Source of the DNA: Lyophyllum atratum
Lineage: Eukaryota; Basidiomycota; Agaricomycetes; Agaricales; Lyophyllaceae
Direction: 5' to 3'
Assembly: GCA_014905825.1 (NCBI GenBank)
Contig: JACGCN010000022.1
Span: forward strand, 1-64,000
Length of the DNA: 64,000 nucleotides
The notes under the pieces are model-generated. The model was not told the origin of the DNA and did not search any database. It was given only the letters and a program-made list of their open reading frames with translations. Made by a program: the position numbers and the translations under genes. Numbering within the stretch: the stretch's first letter is position 1; each line of letters starts with the position of its first letter. Below are positions 21,701 to 31,726 of this stretch, one piece after another.

Positions 21701-22387
21701 AAGAAAAGCACTTGCCCACAAGCCATTCGAAACTGCGCCCAGATGTTCGACACCCTCGTCCGACCAGAGGCTCGTAGTACCCTCACCCCTGATGTTCTCG
21801 AACAATCAGAGACCCTCGATGCTGACGATGGCGAAGAAAATCTCGAAGATTTCGTGAATGGACTGAGTGCCCTGGTAGGGAACACAGCTCCGCTATCCAC
21901 TACGTTATTCTCGCTCTTCAAAGAAGTCCAAGGGGATAGGCTTGTTCCGACCGAGGCGCACCTCAGAACTCATATCCGATACCAAGGGCTTTCGTACACT
22001 ACTCAGCATAGGCATGAAGGAAATAGTTGTGTCATGTTCAGGGATTCGGCAACCCCGTACTCCATCCAGGTCATTGTGCAGTTTCTGGATTCCAACAAGA
22101 ACAGCCTCCGGGGAACCTGGCTTGTGGTTCGACGTCATGAGTCTGCCAACGCGGTGTTCGATCCTTATCAAAGATACCCAGAGTTGGGAGCACGACTGTG
22201 GGGTCGGGATCTTGCCTCCAAACTGGAGGCCAAGCCACTGTCCGACGTTGATACCCACTTTGCCAAGTGCGAGGTGCCTGCATGGGATACTGACAAGGAA
22301 GTTATCGTCGCAGTCTCATTACGACGTGTATGTCACATTCTCTCTTTCTCGCATTGCATCTGATTAACTCTATCCTAGGATATGTAG
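18703..22387 (+). pseudogene. Tnp2-family (CACTA-like) DNA transposase with in-frame stop
   Basis: Exons 18703-19334, 19414-21002, 21061-21591, 21640-22330 and a three-codon last exon, joined by GT-AG introns. The N-terminus has a cysteine/histidine cluster (CCCVSHGCGEF). The core matches basidiomycete Tnp2-like transposases: VCPKCHAIYPPSY, SLDFFNPLR, CLNIPIEERYKPEN, VPGPKEPP, VICDLPGGRKTGGF, DVMHNLFLGLIKEH, SDQWRMVGSLYLPVTLIRLW, PNHHMAMHIPDFLQMYGP and FPFERVIGML. Within exon 3 a TAG at 21283-21285 follows LIRLWS while the same frame continues homologous on both sides, so the product is truncated unless read through. Otherwise the gene looks intact, about 1150 codons, suggesting recent decay. 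Element ends were not identified. Confidence 0.8.
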
Positions 22388-23580
22388 TCTTAAACTGATA
22401 TGGAACCGTTCGGATGGCCAATCCAACTGTATCTTTTACAAAAAGGCTGCTTGTAATGCGTGGCCTTCTTTGTGAAGAATTTGCAAAGGCGACATTGAAG
22501 ACTGAATGCAACCTCACCGCGCCACTCAAAGGGCTGGGACAGGGATGAACAACTTCCTTCAGGCTCGAGTATAGACGGACCTCCGTAGTCATGTCAGAAC
22601 GGTGGCAATGTTTACCATCAAAAAAGTCAAAAACATACTAGTAGCTGACCCAAGACGCTCCCTTCGTCTATGTGTTACACCCTCCCAACGCGAGTGGCTC
22701 AGCTGACTCACATCAGTTTCCATGATGCCTGGAGCGTGTTGAATGGGCGGTAATCACCCTTGTAGTTGGACACCCACGGGCCACTAGGCGGTGTGTAGAT
22801 GTGCGACTTTGCAAGATACGGTTGGAATCCGAGGCAAAGATTCAAGGAGGAGATACATCTATGTGGCTTGGAGTAGACGCAGGTAAAGTACCTAGTCATT
22901 CAGCAATTGCGCAAACCAAAAGTGATGGGCGATGCGGCGGAACGGCGCCTGCTGTGTATAGTTTAAGTCGATTGTCATTACTCCTTTCGTTTGCTTCTCA
23001 CCGTTCGATTGGCAGTTGCACTTCATCACCGACTTCGCAGTCCTCCACATAACCCGATACAACACCATGGCGACTTGACGTGATATCAGTGTCAGCACAA
23101 ACTTTTACGCAAGGAAAGGTACGCATAGACCGGTGTCATAGTTACTCGTGACCTCAGCCAAACCTTCCAGTCGACGAGCCGAAAGACGTGAATCATATCT
23201 GGACCGAGACCGCCATGTTCGACAGCAACGACCTTTGCATTACACTCGTTGTTCATGTGCATAGAAGCGATCACGCCGTATTTGAGCATATAACGAGTGC
23301 ATGAATTCATACGTTGTATTCGTGATCCTGTACCCTATACTGACGACTCGTACATTTGGGAAAAGGCCGCGAGTTAAGAAAGGGAGGTGCACTGAAAGTA
23401 AAACTCGAGTGCGAACACCACAGGTTGTTTCAAGTGTACTAAGCGTGCGTCCTCTTCCTGCACTCTGGAAAACCCAGACTTCAATGATCCGAATCAAGTA
23501 CGACTGGCCAATGCCAACGACGTCACGGTAAAGATGGCAATTGGGGAGACGGTTGACGGTGGTGTCATCGCCATCCAAGG
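22388..23580 (-). other. Unassigned coding-like segments downstream of the transposase
   Basis: Minus-strand open segments at about 23420-23578 (VNRLPNCHLYRDVVGIGQSY, then IRIIEVWVFQ) and 23160-23310 (GVIASMHMNNECNAKVVAVE, then GPDMIHVFRLVDWKVWL) look like exons of one gene of about 200-250 residues with GT-AG boundaries between them. I recognise no domain. It could be an accessory ORF of the transposon or an unrelated host gene; position close behind the transposase favours the former only weakly. Confidence 0.35.
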
Positions 23581-23868
23581 TTAGATGTAGTGGATGGAAA
23601 CCAAACGATCAAAATATCAAAACATACTTCTCGCTGCAAATGTAGGGTATACATATGTGAATTCTGGGAGATCACAGGTTTTACGCGAAGAGGCTCCCCC
23701 GCCGACTCGCTGTCGGACGCTTCCTCTTCTCTTCATTCTTTACCATACACTCTCAGACACGACCTACTCTACCTGACTACTTGTACCTACTACTTTGTGA
23801 TTTACGTCGCTATGTACTGTAATCCATACTTGGGGAAATGATCCAGTTAACGCGGCATGTCGCGCGAC

Positions 23869-23924
23869 TCGCGTCGCTGAGTGAGCCATTGAGCGCGCGA
23901 TCTTCGTGACCATGAGCGACGCGA
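23869..23924. repeat. 10-bp inverted repeat TCGCGTCGCT / AGCGACGCGA
   Basis: Perfect arms at 23869-23878 and 23915-23924, 36 bp apart, at the GC-rich edge of the AT-rich motif block. Confidence 0.8.
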
Positions 23925-23944
23925 ATCCTGCTTCCCGCCCTTTT

Positions 23945-24330
23945 GCCTAGGAAAAACGTGACGTTTTACTGTTACGTGCTTGTTAGGAAAAACATTTTGT
24001 CTTTCTATCTCGCTTCTAAGGAAAAACATATAGATTTTCTTTGGAAAAACCTGAAAGAAAAATGATAAAGGAATCTCGAGAAAAACACATGGGATAGACG
24101 TCACCTTTTTCCTGTGAAAGAGTTAGGAAAAACCTTACCTTTTTCCAACCATTTTCAGGAGATAAAAGCAGGATAAAGGCTTTGTATTTCTCAGACAAAA
24201 CTTCGGATATTTTTTAATATTTTCTTATATTTTTCGAAATATTAACTTAAAATTTATCTCAAGAAAAACTAATCGGAACTGAGAAGACATTTATCTAATA
24301 GGTTTTTCTCAAGAAAATCTGTTCCCCGCC
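23945..24330. repeat. AT-rich block with repeated GGAAAAAC-like motifs
   Basis: At least seven copies of (R)GAAAAAC in about 390 bp, five of them GGAAAAAC, plus inverse GTTTTTC and CTTTTTCC copies. Base composition changes sharply from the GC-rich flank. Such dense short repeats are typical of subterminal binding sites of CACTA-type transposons. No protein-coding signal. Confidence 0.6.
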
Positions 24331-24705
24331 AGGAGTGTCTACTATTCCGACTGTTCTATCACCACATGTGGCCCGCATACAAAAGTGACGTCAGGGAGGA
24401 CGACTTGATGCATTGATGACTGTTGCGGTTGGAAATGAGGTCGCGGAAAATCAGACACTCAACAGCTTGATAGTCACAAGTGCTGCAACCGGAGCAGAGC
24501 ACAACTCGTTCGAACTATAGAACTATAGGATGCATTTGTACCAAAATAGTGAAATGAAGCCTACGCAATATGTACCCAAGAAATTAAATTAGGATATGTA
24601 AGAATGTCCGGGAATCATAGGACCCAAAGAGGCAGGCACCATATCTAAAGTATATTGTCCAGTCCATTGATGCTGCCGTCCTTCTACCAGAGATGAAGGC
24701 TCCAA
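24331..24705. other. Intergenic
   Basis: 3' flank of the GNA1 gene. Nothing recognised. Confidence 0.5.
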
Positions 24706-25455
24706 TCACAGCTTAGGAGTGTGGGCACGCACAGGGGTATACCGTGCCTGCGAGGAGAAGAAAGGCTCGTGAGCAGAAGTATGGCTTCGGTAGCAGGGTC
24801 CAAACGCACCATTTCACATTCCTTTTTCTCGTACCCACACTTCTGGTAGAAGGCTATGGAAAAGTAACGCCATGAGTACACCAACGAACGCGGACCCGAA
24901 AGAAAAGCCGACGTACGGATATTCTTCTCACTGCAGTTCAAAATCGTCTTATACGCGCCGCTGTTCTCGCTGATATACGTCAGCGCCTGTATTATCCTCA
25001 GCCCGAGCTTCTTCCCCTGCTGGTTCTCATCCACAGCGATGTCCTCAATATGCCCGACGCAGCTGATCCCGCGCTGGAACTTGCGCTCCAGGAACACTGT
25101 GCCGACGCCGACGATCCGGTCCGAGCGTTTGTCCACGATGACGAGGGTGTAGTACGTGCGGCCGGCGGCACGTAAGTTGTCGAAGAGGACGAGCCATGCA
25201 GCTTCGCCTGGGTCTGGGGCGGTAGTGAGGACGGAGAGGACCTTGAGGTGACCCCGGCGGTAGTCGGTGGATGCCAACGGGCGAATCTGTGAGCGCTGTC
25301 AGGACTCGTTCACGTATGCTGAGGAAGAAAGGGGGCCGTACGTGGACATCGGGATGTAAGGCACTTCTAACCTCGTGCGAGATAAGGTCGGGCGAAAAGA
25401 GGAGGTCGAGGGCGTTGTCGGGCGTGAAGGATGTGGTATTGGTGGTTGCAGCCAT
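24706..25455 (-). CDS. GNA1: Glucosamine 6-phosphate N-acetyltransferase
   Basis: Transfers acetyl from acetyl-CoA to glucosamine 6-phosphate, the second step towards UDP-GlcNAc for chitin and glycoproteins. Four exons with GT-AG introns; about 185 residues, slightly longer than the yeast enzyme at the N-terminus. GNAT features: IRPLASTDYRRGHLKVLSVL, the GHIEDIAV strand, the acetyl-CoA loop QGKKLGLRII, and the family signature KTILNCSEKNI joined across an intron to PFYQKCGYEKKECEM. The last exon is short (ARYTPVRAHTPKL). Start is ATG 25455 (MAATTNTTSF); the frame is open further upstream but without an ATG. Confidence 0.92.
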
Positions 25456-26004
25456 AAGGGTCAACGATGGTCTGGCAGAAGCGATAGTCGAGGGCGTAGT
25501 AGGATGTAGCCGCGTAAGGGTGTAGTTGCTCAACGTTGATAAGGTGGAGAGAAAGTGTAACTTAGTTGGAGTTGAACGAGGTCAGAAGAGGAGTGAGAAA
25601 ATGGTTGAGAGGCGGCGGGGTGATCAACACTTTTGAATCAATTGCGGCGGTGTTGCGGGCTTCACAGCCACCGTCACCTCAGGTTCGCCACAGACGCTCT
25701 CGGGCAGCGTTTCATGGTTTGTGGGGGACAGCGATGCTCTGTTCATGATATCACCGCTTTTATATTCCCCTTCCATCCCGAAAACGCGGTGCCATGTGAG
25801 CACACCTCGCCGCATGCTCCGTAATAGCCGCCGCTTCAAGGAATCCCGTGCACTTGACCAGCATGTTGTGATGTATGTTCTGAGGTCACTATTCAGTTAC
25901 TTTAAAGGCCCTCAAAGGCGGATGCGCACGCTTCCAACCTGGTTTCTGTCTTGAGTGAGTATTTATATCAAGTCCTCCCGTATGTCCCCCATCGATTTTC
26001 TACA
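25456..26004. other. Intergenic
   Basis: Promoter side of GNA1 and 5' side of a small candidate gene; a TATTTATATCA sequence lies about 40 bp upstream of ATG 26005. No other gene seen. Confidence 0.5.
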
Positions 26005-26285
26005 ATGGACTCCAGCGGACCCTCACGACAACGTGCAGTGCCCGTAAGTGCCTATTTAGTACCTCCATGATTCTATCACGCTAACGGACAATACATATAA
26101 TTAGCTACAACACTCCACCCATCTCTGGCTTCTCCCCGGTATGCCTTTTCCGCGTAATTTGTCCGTGAACGACGTCTTGGATTAATCAAATTTGAACAGA
26201 GGTCTGTATTCTAGAAAGGTTCATTTCCCTCCCATGTATCGCGACATCAGCAAAATTTTGCACCGCACGTCAAGCACGTATCTAG
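26005..26285 (+). CDS. Candidate small protein, 52 residues
   Basis: Three exons (26005-26043, 26105-26138, 26200-26285) with GT-AG introns that keep one frame: MDSSGPSRQRAVP, LQHSTHLWLLP, then EVCILERFISLPCIATS and a TAG stop. A TATA-like sequence precedes it. It lies tail to tail with the sterol dehydrogenase gene, 28 bp apart. No homology or domain recognised; it could be a non-coding spliced transcript. Confidence 0.3.
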
Positions 26286-26313
26286 CAAAAAGATGGGCGG
26301 ATTGTCCATTGCT

Positions 26314-27528
26314 CTAGTCGCAACGACCCGCTTCCACCTCGGCCTTGAACCACTAACGAGTTCGACATTGAGGATGAGGACCACTTCACAAACGAGAGCA
26401 ACTAACCTCCATAGTTTTCTGAATGCCCTCGCGCACTCCGATCTCAGGCTCGTAACCAAGCACCTTATTCGCTTTGGCGCTATTGAAATACATAGTCGCC
26501 GTTGCAAATGTAACAGTGTACGGCGTAAGCGTTTGCTCTCTACTGCCTTTGAGCCAGCCCACGAATTTCATGATATAGGCCAGCAGCATAGCAAATGCGC
26601 GAGGAATAACGACCGGCTTCTTCTGAGTCTTTGGATGATCAGGAAATATGGCATCAAACCCAGCCCAAAGCGCGCGCATGAAGTCCCAGAAGGGCCAGGG
26701 GTCGTTGTTGCTGATGAAGAAAACCTGTCCGGCGACTTCGTCCGAGACATGGAGTTTGTCGGCAGCGAGAGCGATGGCGAGGGTGATGTTGCTCACGTAG
26801 GTCTTGTCGAAAAGGTTTTTGTTGTTACCGAGTTGAACATTGGTCATGCCTCGTTTCCAGGACTCGTAAGCGCCAACGAGGGTTTCGGGATCTCCTGGCC
26901 TAGAGACAGAAATCAAGATACACAGAGTAGATGAAGCATCGAACGAAGCCCACCCGAACACGCCGCAAGGCCTAATGCACACCGTCTTCAGTCCCCCTTG
27001 GCCATTGGCATCAAGAATGAGCTTTTCGGCCATGGCTCTCGACTCCGTGTAGGGATCCAGATGTTTCTTTGGATATGGCAAGTGTTCGTCACCATTGACA
27101 ATGTCGCTGCCATCGAAAACAACACCAGAAGAACTATAGTAGATGAGTTTGAGGACCCCGGCTGCTTTCGCAGCCTCGATTACATTTTTCGTGCCTTCAA
27201 CGTTGACTTGATGGAAGATTTGGAGGTTGTCACGGTTTCGGATGGACAGAGGCGAGATTGTGTGTATTACACAAGTCGCTCCGCTCTGTGCAAGTCATTC
27301 GATGAAAGTTCTCGTATTCATTGAGAGAACTGCGCGTACCTGCTGGATGGCGCTCGAAATCTGCTCAGGGACGGTAATCTCACCAGAGTAGAATGGCACG
27401 TCAACGTATTTCTGGGAAGTGTCGAATACGGAGACCGTATCTCCGCGTGCTTTCAGGCGCTCAACAACGTGCCTGCCGACGAAGACATCCCCACCGAGGA
27501 CAAGATATACATCCTTCGAGGTCGTCAT
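26314..27528 (-). CDS. ERG26: Sterol-4-alpha-carboxylate 3-dehydrogenase (decarboxylating), ERG26/NSDHL type
   Basis: 3-beta-HSD/short-chain dehydrogenase family. The ERG26 enzyme oxidises and decarboxylates C4-carboxysterols during ergosterol synthesis, usually at the ER with ERG25 and ERG27. Four exons, GT-AG. Seen in order: N-terminal nucleotide-binding turn VLGGDVFVGRHVVERL; HTISPLSIRNRDNLQIFHQV and NVEGTKNVIEAAKAAGV; YYSSSGVVFDG; catalytic YTESRAMAEK (YxxxK); and across an intron CIRPCGVFG joined to PGDPETLVGAYESW. The C-terminal part GYEPEIGVREGIQKTME is typical of the family. Oddity: the second glycine of the GxxGxxG turn is valine (GGD-V-FVG, codon GTC), which could affect NAD(P) binding. 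A related 3-beta-HSD of other substrate is possible. Confidence 0.85.
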
Positions 27529-27921
27529 TTGGTTGGATCGACAAGGTGAACCAAGAGAAGTGTAGACTGGGAATTGGAAGACTCAGAAGCACTGAAAGGC
27601 AGCAGCATCATGCCAGCGTGATATCACAGAACAGACGCCCAACGCCGTAGAACGCCGTCCACACTGTGCGGCTTGTTTGGTTTTGGTGGGAGAATGGAAG
27701 CTGTTAGGGGCGTGCCGCAACCCCGCCCAAGTGGTATCAAGGCCGTTTGTTGAGGTACTTACGGCGAGTCGCATCTCGTGTATGTCGTTCTGCGGCTACG
27801 GGGCTTCCGCAACGCTGATATCTTACCCCCAAGCGCCTGTCATTAGAGCACTGCCTGCCAGAATGTTCATGCCGTACCGTACATATATAAAAAAGAATTG
27901 TTAGACACCTGGCCACGGGCA
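27529..27921. other. Intergenic
   Basis: Promoter side of the sterol dehydrogenase. Nothing else recognised. Confidence 0.5.
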
Positions 27922-28009
27922 TGCATTAAGAGAGAATCGAACTCCCGGCGGGTCGATATATGCTCGACAAGTATGGCAACGACCCAGGTTACCACTACCC
28001 CATTAATGC
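27922..28009 (-). tRNA. tRNA-Gly (GCC) with 17-nt intron
   Basis: Acceptor stem GCATTAA pairs perfectly with TTAATGC, discriminator A. D-arm contains GGGTAGTGGTAACC. Anticodon stem GGTCG/CGACC with loop TTGCCA, anticodon GCC, intron 27957-27973 after position 37. T-arm GGGAG-TTCGATT-CTCTC. Mature length 71 nt. Confidence 0.92.
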
Positions 28010-28526
28010 TTCCTAGATGTTTCATCAAGGATGTACACCTCGCTCGTTGTTGCCATATCCTTTCTTTTCCTCTAAAGCAGCGCTGCGACAAAGCTGCTTC
28101 TGAATTAATCATACACCATGGGCAACAGGCATGCAGCAACCGAATCACACACCACAATGATATGCTGGTAGCTTAATGATCAAAGAGCTGATGATGAATA
28201 CGATGATACATTTACAATACTAAGTACGGTAACAAACAGTGAACAAAGCGCCAGCGTCCTTGCATGTACAGTGCACTAGGTATGGGTGGTGACATTGATG
28301 TTGTGGGGAGTGGGTGGTCTGAGATCGTGCTGGTATCATGGATGAAGATGGATGGGACAACGACGACGCGGGATATCCGGCAGTAACGGCAGAGGCGAGG
28401 CTACCATGTAGGTGGCCCAGGGTTGACTGAAAGAGTCTCCCGAGAGTGAGAGGGCGCTACGGAGTGTGAAGCGTGCAATGTGGACGGGGTATTTGGATGG
28501 CGATAACGGGATGGCGGGAAGCCTGT
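28010..28526. other. Intergenic
   Basis: Between tRNA-Gly and the Mo25 3' end. No gene recognised. Confidence 0.5.
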
Positions 28527-29827
28527 TCAAAGGCCTTGTATCTGCACGATAAGGAACTGCTTTTCATCGCTGAATTGCTCATCTTGAAAACAATCATAAG
28601 TGTTCATCGGTTACGTGAATGGCATACGGCCACATACCGTCCTTATCGTTGTGGAAGCTCTTGAGGAAGACGAGCAATTTCTCCTTGTTCCTGCGAAGAA
28701 TGGACTCTATCTGCGGAGGCTTCTTCGGGTTGGCGACGAAGACCTTGAACACATGGAACGCCTCGAACTGGATGTTCTTGCTCTTCTCGCGGAGGAGATT
28801 CATCATCATCTTGAGGTTGGCCTCGCTGGCGATGTACCGCGTCATCACATTGAAGTTTGCCCGGTCGAGCAGGATCTCGCCGAGGAGTTTGAGCGATTGC
28901 CGCTTCGTGACGTAGTTGTTGGATAAAATTAGCGTGGTGAATGAGGAGAAGAACTAAAATAGAATCAATGTTGAGTCAGGGGAGGCTGGCAGAAGGTATG
29001 GTCAGGCGAGTGAAGGGACGTACCCGATCGTAGTTCTTGTCGAGGTAATCGGCCACCATGGGCTTATGCCGCGTCAGCGTTTCTTTGAGGTTCGCGAAGG
29101 CGTCACACGAGATGCCAAACGTTGTCGTCTCGATGTAGTGGGGGAATTTGTAGAACCTGCCATTGTTAGGTCGGTCAACAACGTATGCAGTTGGAAGGTC
29201 TACTCACTGGTCCGAATGCAGCAGTACCTTTGCCAGCTGTTCATGCCGCAGCATCTCCTTCAGGATCATCCCCGTGTTCAACGCTATCTCCTCGTTCTCA
29301 TAGCCCATGAGGGCCGCAAAGATCACCTCGTGCTTTGCGGATAGATATTCGACTGTCGGCCAGCGTGAGCCAATCTGCCGCCGCAGGAGGTTGTTGAAGA
29401 TCTGCACCACGTCTTTCCGAGCTTCGAACTCGAACCGTGCGATGTGTACGACGAGATGATGTAGTAGGTCTGTTTGGTATGTCTCCTGAGCCAGCTGGGC
29501 TACCAGCTCCGGTGCGGGATCTATATGGTCATCAATACCTCGACCGTTTACTCGAACACTTAATGACGCACCGCCATCACCGTAGAGGAGGGACTTGATC
29601 TGCTGCAGATTCTTCGAGATGTCTTCATTTGCCTGTGGCATTGGTCAACAAGCCGTTCAACAGCAGGGAAAGGCGACGCAGTCCTCCTGGGACAGATGTA
29701 ATAGATTCCCTCCTACCTTTCTCCGAGTCTCACCCCCTGGTGCACTCGTCTCGAGCTTTGGGATGGCATCTCGCAGGCCACGGACGAGATCTGGCGGTGT
29801 ACGAGGCTTGGTCTTGAAGAAATTCAT
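28527..29827 (-). CDS. hymA: Mo25-like protein (hymA / CAB39 family)
   Basis: Armadillo-like scaffold that, in the known family, activates STE20/germinal-centre kinases and is needed for polarised growth, septation and conidiophore or hyphal morphogenesis. Six exons with GT-AG introns. The translation follows the whole family: [89 protein letters not shown] helix (seen as [18 protein letters not shown]); [38 protein letters not shown]; and a last exon [18 protein letters not shown]. Length about 340 residues, as usual. Start at ATG 29827, where family similarity begins. Confidence 0.93.
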
Positions 29828-30888
29828 GGTGGGCGCCAGAGTGGCGAGGGGGGAGGGGGGGAGATGGATGGCGTGAAGAAAGGGAGATGACGGAGTGTGA
29901 GTGCTCTAAACGGCGGTCCAGGTTGTAGTGGTATATTCAGAATCGATCGGCCTCCGCCGACCTCGGGCCCGTTTTGGTTGACTTTTGCGGGCCGCGATAT
30001 CCGGTTGAATACTCTCAACCACATTCTGCTCCCACCAACTCTCAGTCAAGCTCCCACTGCGTCTCTCTTGGAATTATTTTACGAGAACACCGACGAGACC
30101 TAGCCGCCCGCAATCCTGTAATCCTAGTTGCTACCTTAAACATGTTGTACAGGCGCTTTATACGTGGGAGCGTCCTTAATTCTTCCAACCTGGGATGACA
30201 GAGCGTCTACGTACGCGAACATTCAACTACGTCAGAAGGGAATCGGCGAAAACGTCGAACAGGATTGATCTCTATCACAAGCACCGTCAAGAGGAGGAGC
30301 TGATTGGCTCGCTGGAAGAGTAACACCTGAACGCGTCGCCAAATATACCTTTGACCTCATCCACGGCAGATGACATGATACATCGAACGCGTCCTGAACG
30401 GAGCCCATATGGCTCATTATCCAGCATGATTTGACTTCGACGGTACCGACATGATGTCCTTCGATGTCACTCTAGTTGCGAGCCCTTGGCGGCTGTGGCA
30501 TGTCAATCGCCATCCAACAATCTGGACAAAGGCAGCTCATGGTTATCTATGGGGAGCTCTTTCAGTACTCAACAAGAGAGGGGAAGCTCAAGGAAGTATA
30601 TCAAACAAAACAAATGGACGTCAAGTTTGCAAAGGACGGGACAAGGCTTGGCATGTGGAATCTGGTCTGCTCTTAACTTTATCTGCCTTCGCCATTAAAA
30701 ACAACGAGCCGCAGTATTGATCCCCGGTGGTAAAAGGAACTTGGCCTAGGACATCCGTCTCCCAAATTCTAGGGCTTGACGTCGTCTGTATCCCAGTCAG
30801 TGAGTCTTTGGGCTCTGTGGACTTGTTACTGCTTATATCATGCCTAGGATGCTTGGAATGTCGGGGAGCCGCAACAAGAGAGATTCAG
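29828..30888. other. Intergenic
   Basis: About 1 kb between Mo25 and the second tRNA-Gly. Short open frames (for example 30451-30720 plus) show no coding features. Confidence 0.5.
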
Positions 30889-30995
30889 GCATTAATGGGG
30901 TAGTGGTAACCTGGGTCGTTGCCATGAATGAATGTGTCGTACTCACTAGGTACGCGTTTATCGACCCGCCGGGAGTTCGATTCTCTCTTAATGCA
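30889..30995 (+). tRNA. tRNA-Gly (GCC) with 36-nt intron
   Basis: Exons 30889-30924 and 30961-30995 are identical over all 71 bases to the tRNA at 27922-28009. The intron (30925-30960) is 36 nt and unrelated in sequence to the 17-nt intron of the other copy, apart from its position after the anticodon. Confidence 0.92.
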
Positions 30996-31227
30996 GGATC
31001 TTTTTTGTCTCTGCAACAATCTAAGTATGGGGGTTCCATGATTCAAGCAAAATTCACTGGCAGGTCATGGGGATTTGGGATACTGCAATTTGGATAGTAC
31101 AGATGTATGAACATGCACTCTGTACATACTCGAGGCTTAAGATTCAAAATATCAATGCCAGAATCTATGAAGTGCAGACCCATCAGTTCGGGGTAAACAT
31201 CACACATATGTATACTCACACCACCTG

Positions 31228-31726
31228 TTAACATGTGGTTCTTGAAACCACTGCGACAGGGTTGGGGCACGAGCCAGGTAACGAGGTCAAAGTAGGACCG
31301 GTGTTGGTGAAAGTGACTTGTCCATCCGAATTCTGAACGAGATAACGGTATCATCAGCTCCAATTCCGCGGCTCGCAAACAGTCCGCCGCAGCAATCTAG
31401 CGACGAGCGGTCAATTATAGGTACTCACGCGATACACACAGTAAGGGGAAAACCCAGAGATAGGCGGACTGTCATAGCTAATAAATGTACATGTATCAGC
31501 ATCGGCTCATCGTCTTCTCAAACATGTATTCCAACTAGCTATCCACTTACTTGCATTGAACAGTACCAGCACTGGTGCTGTACCGCGTCAAGGTCAGTGT
31601 ACGTGTCAGTCCTCCGTAGACGATCGTCGAGGGGCACGTGGCGCAGAACACAGCGGCAGCGCTTCCACTGAGCGACAAGACGGTGAGGGCAAGAGCCATG
31701 GTGGTAGCTGAGACGCGGAAAAGCAT
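31228..31726 (-). CDS. Small secreted cysteine-containing protein
   Basis: Signal peptide MLFRVSATTMALALTVLSLS with likely cleavage after SGSAAA. Mature part about 85 residues, starting VFCATCPSTIVYGG. Exon 1 (31551-31726) joins in frame to exon 2 (NYDSPPISGFSPYC). Exon 3 (31228-31332) has the frame NSDGQVTFTNTGPTL, then GSCPNPVAVVSRTTC and stop. The strongest donor after exon 2 (GTGAGT) would shift frame; a donor two repeats earlier in a TGTGTGTG run keeps the frame. Even cysteine spacing and small size suggest an extracellular, possibly effector-like or cell-surface protein; no known fold recognised. Confidence 0.65.
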
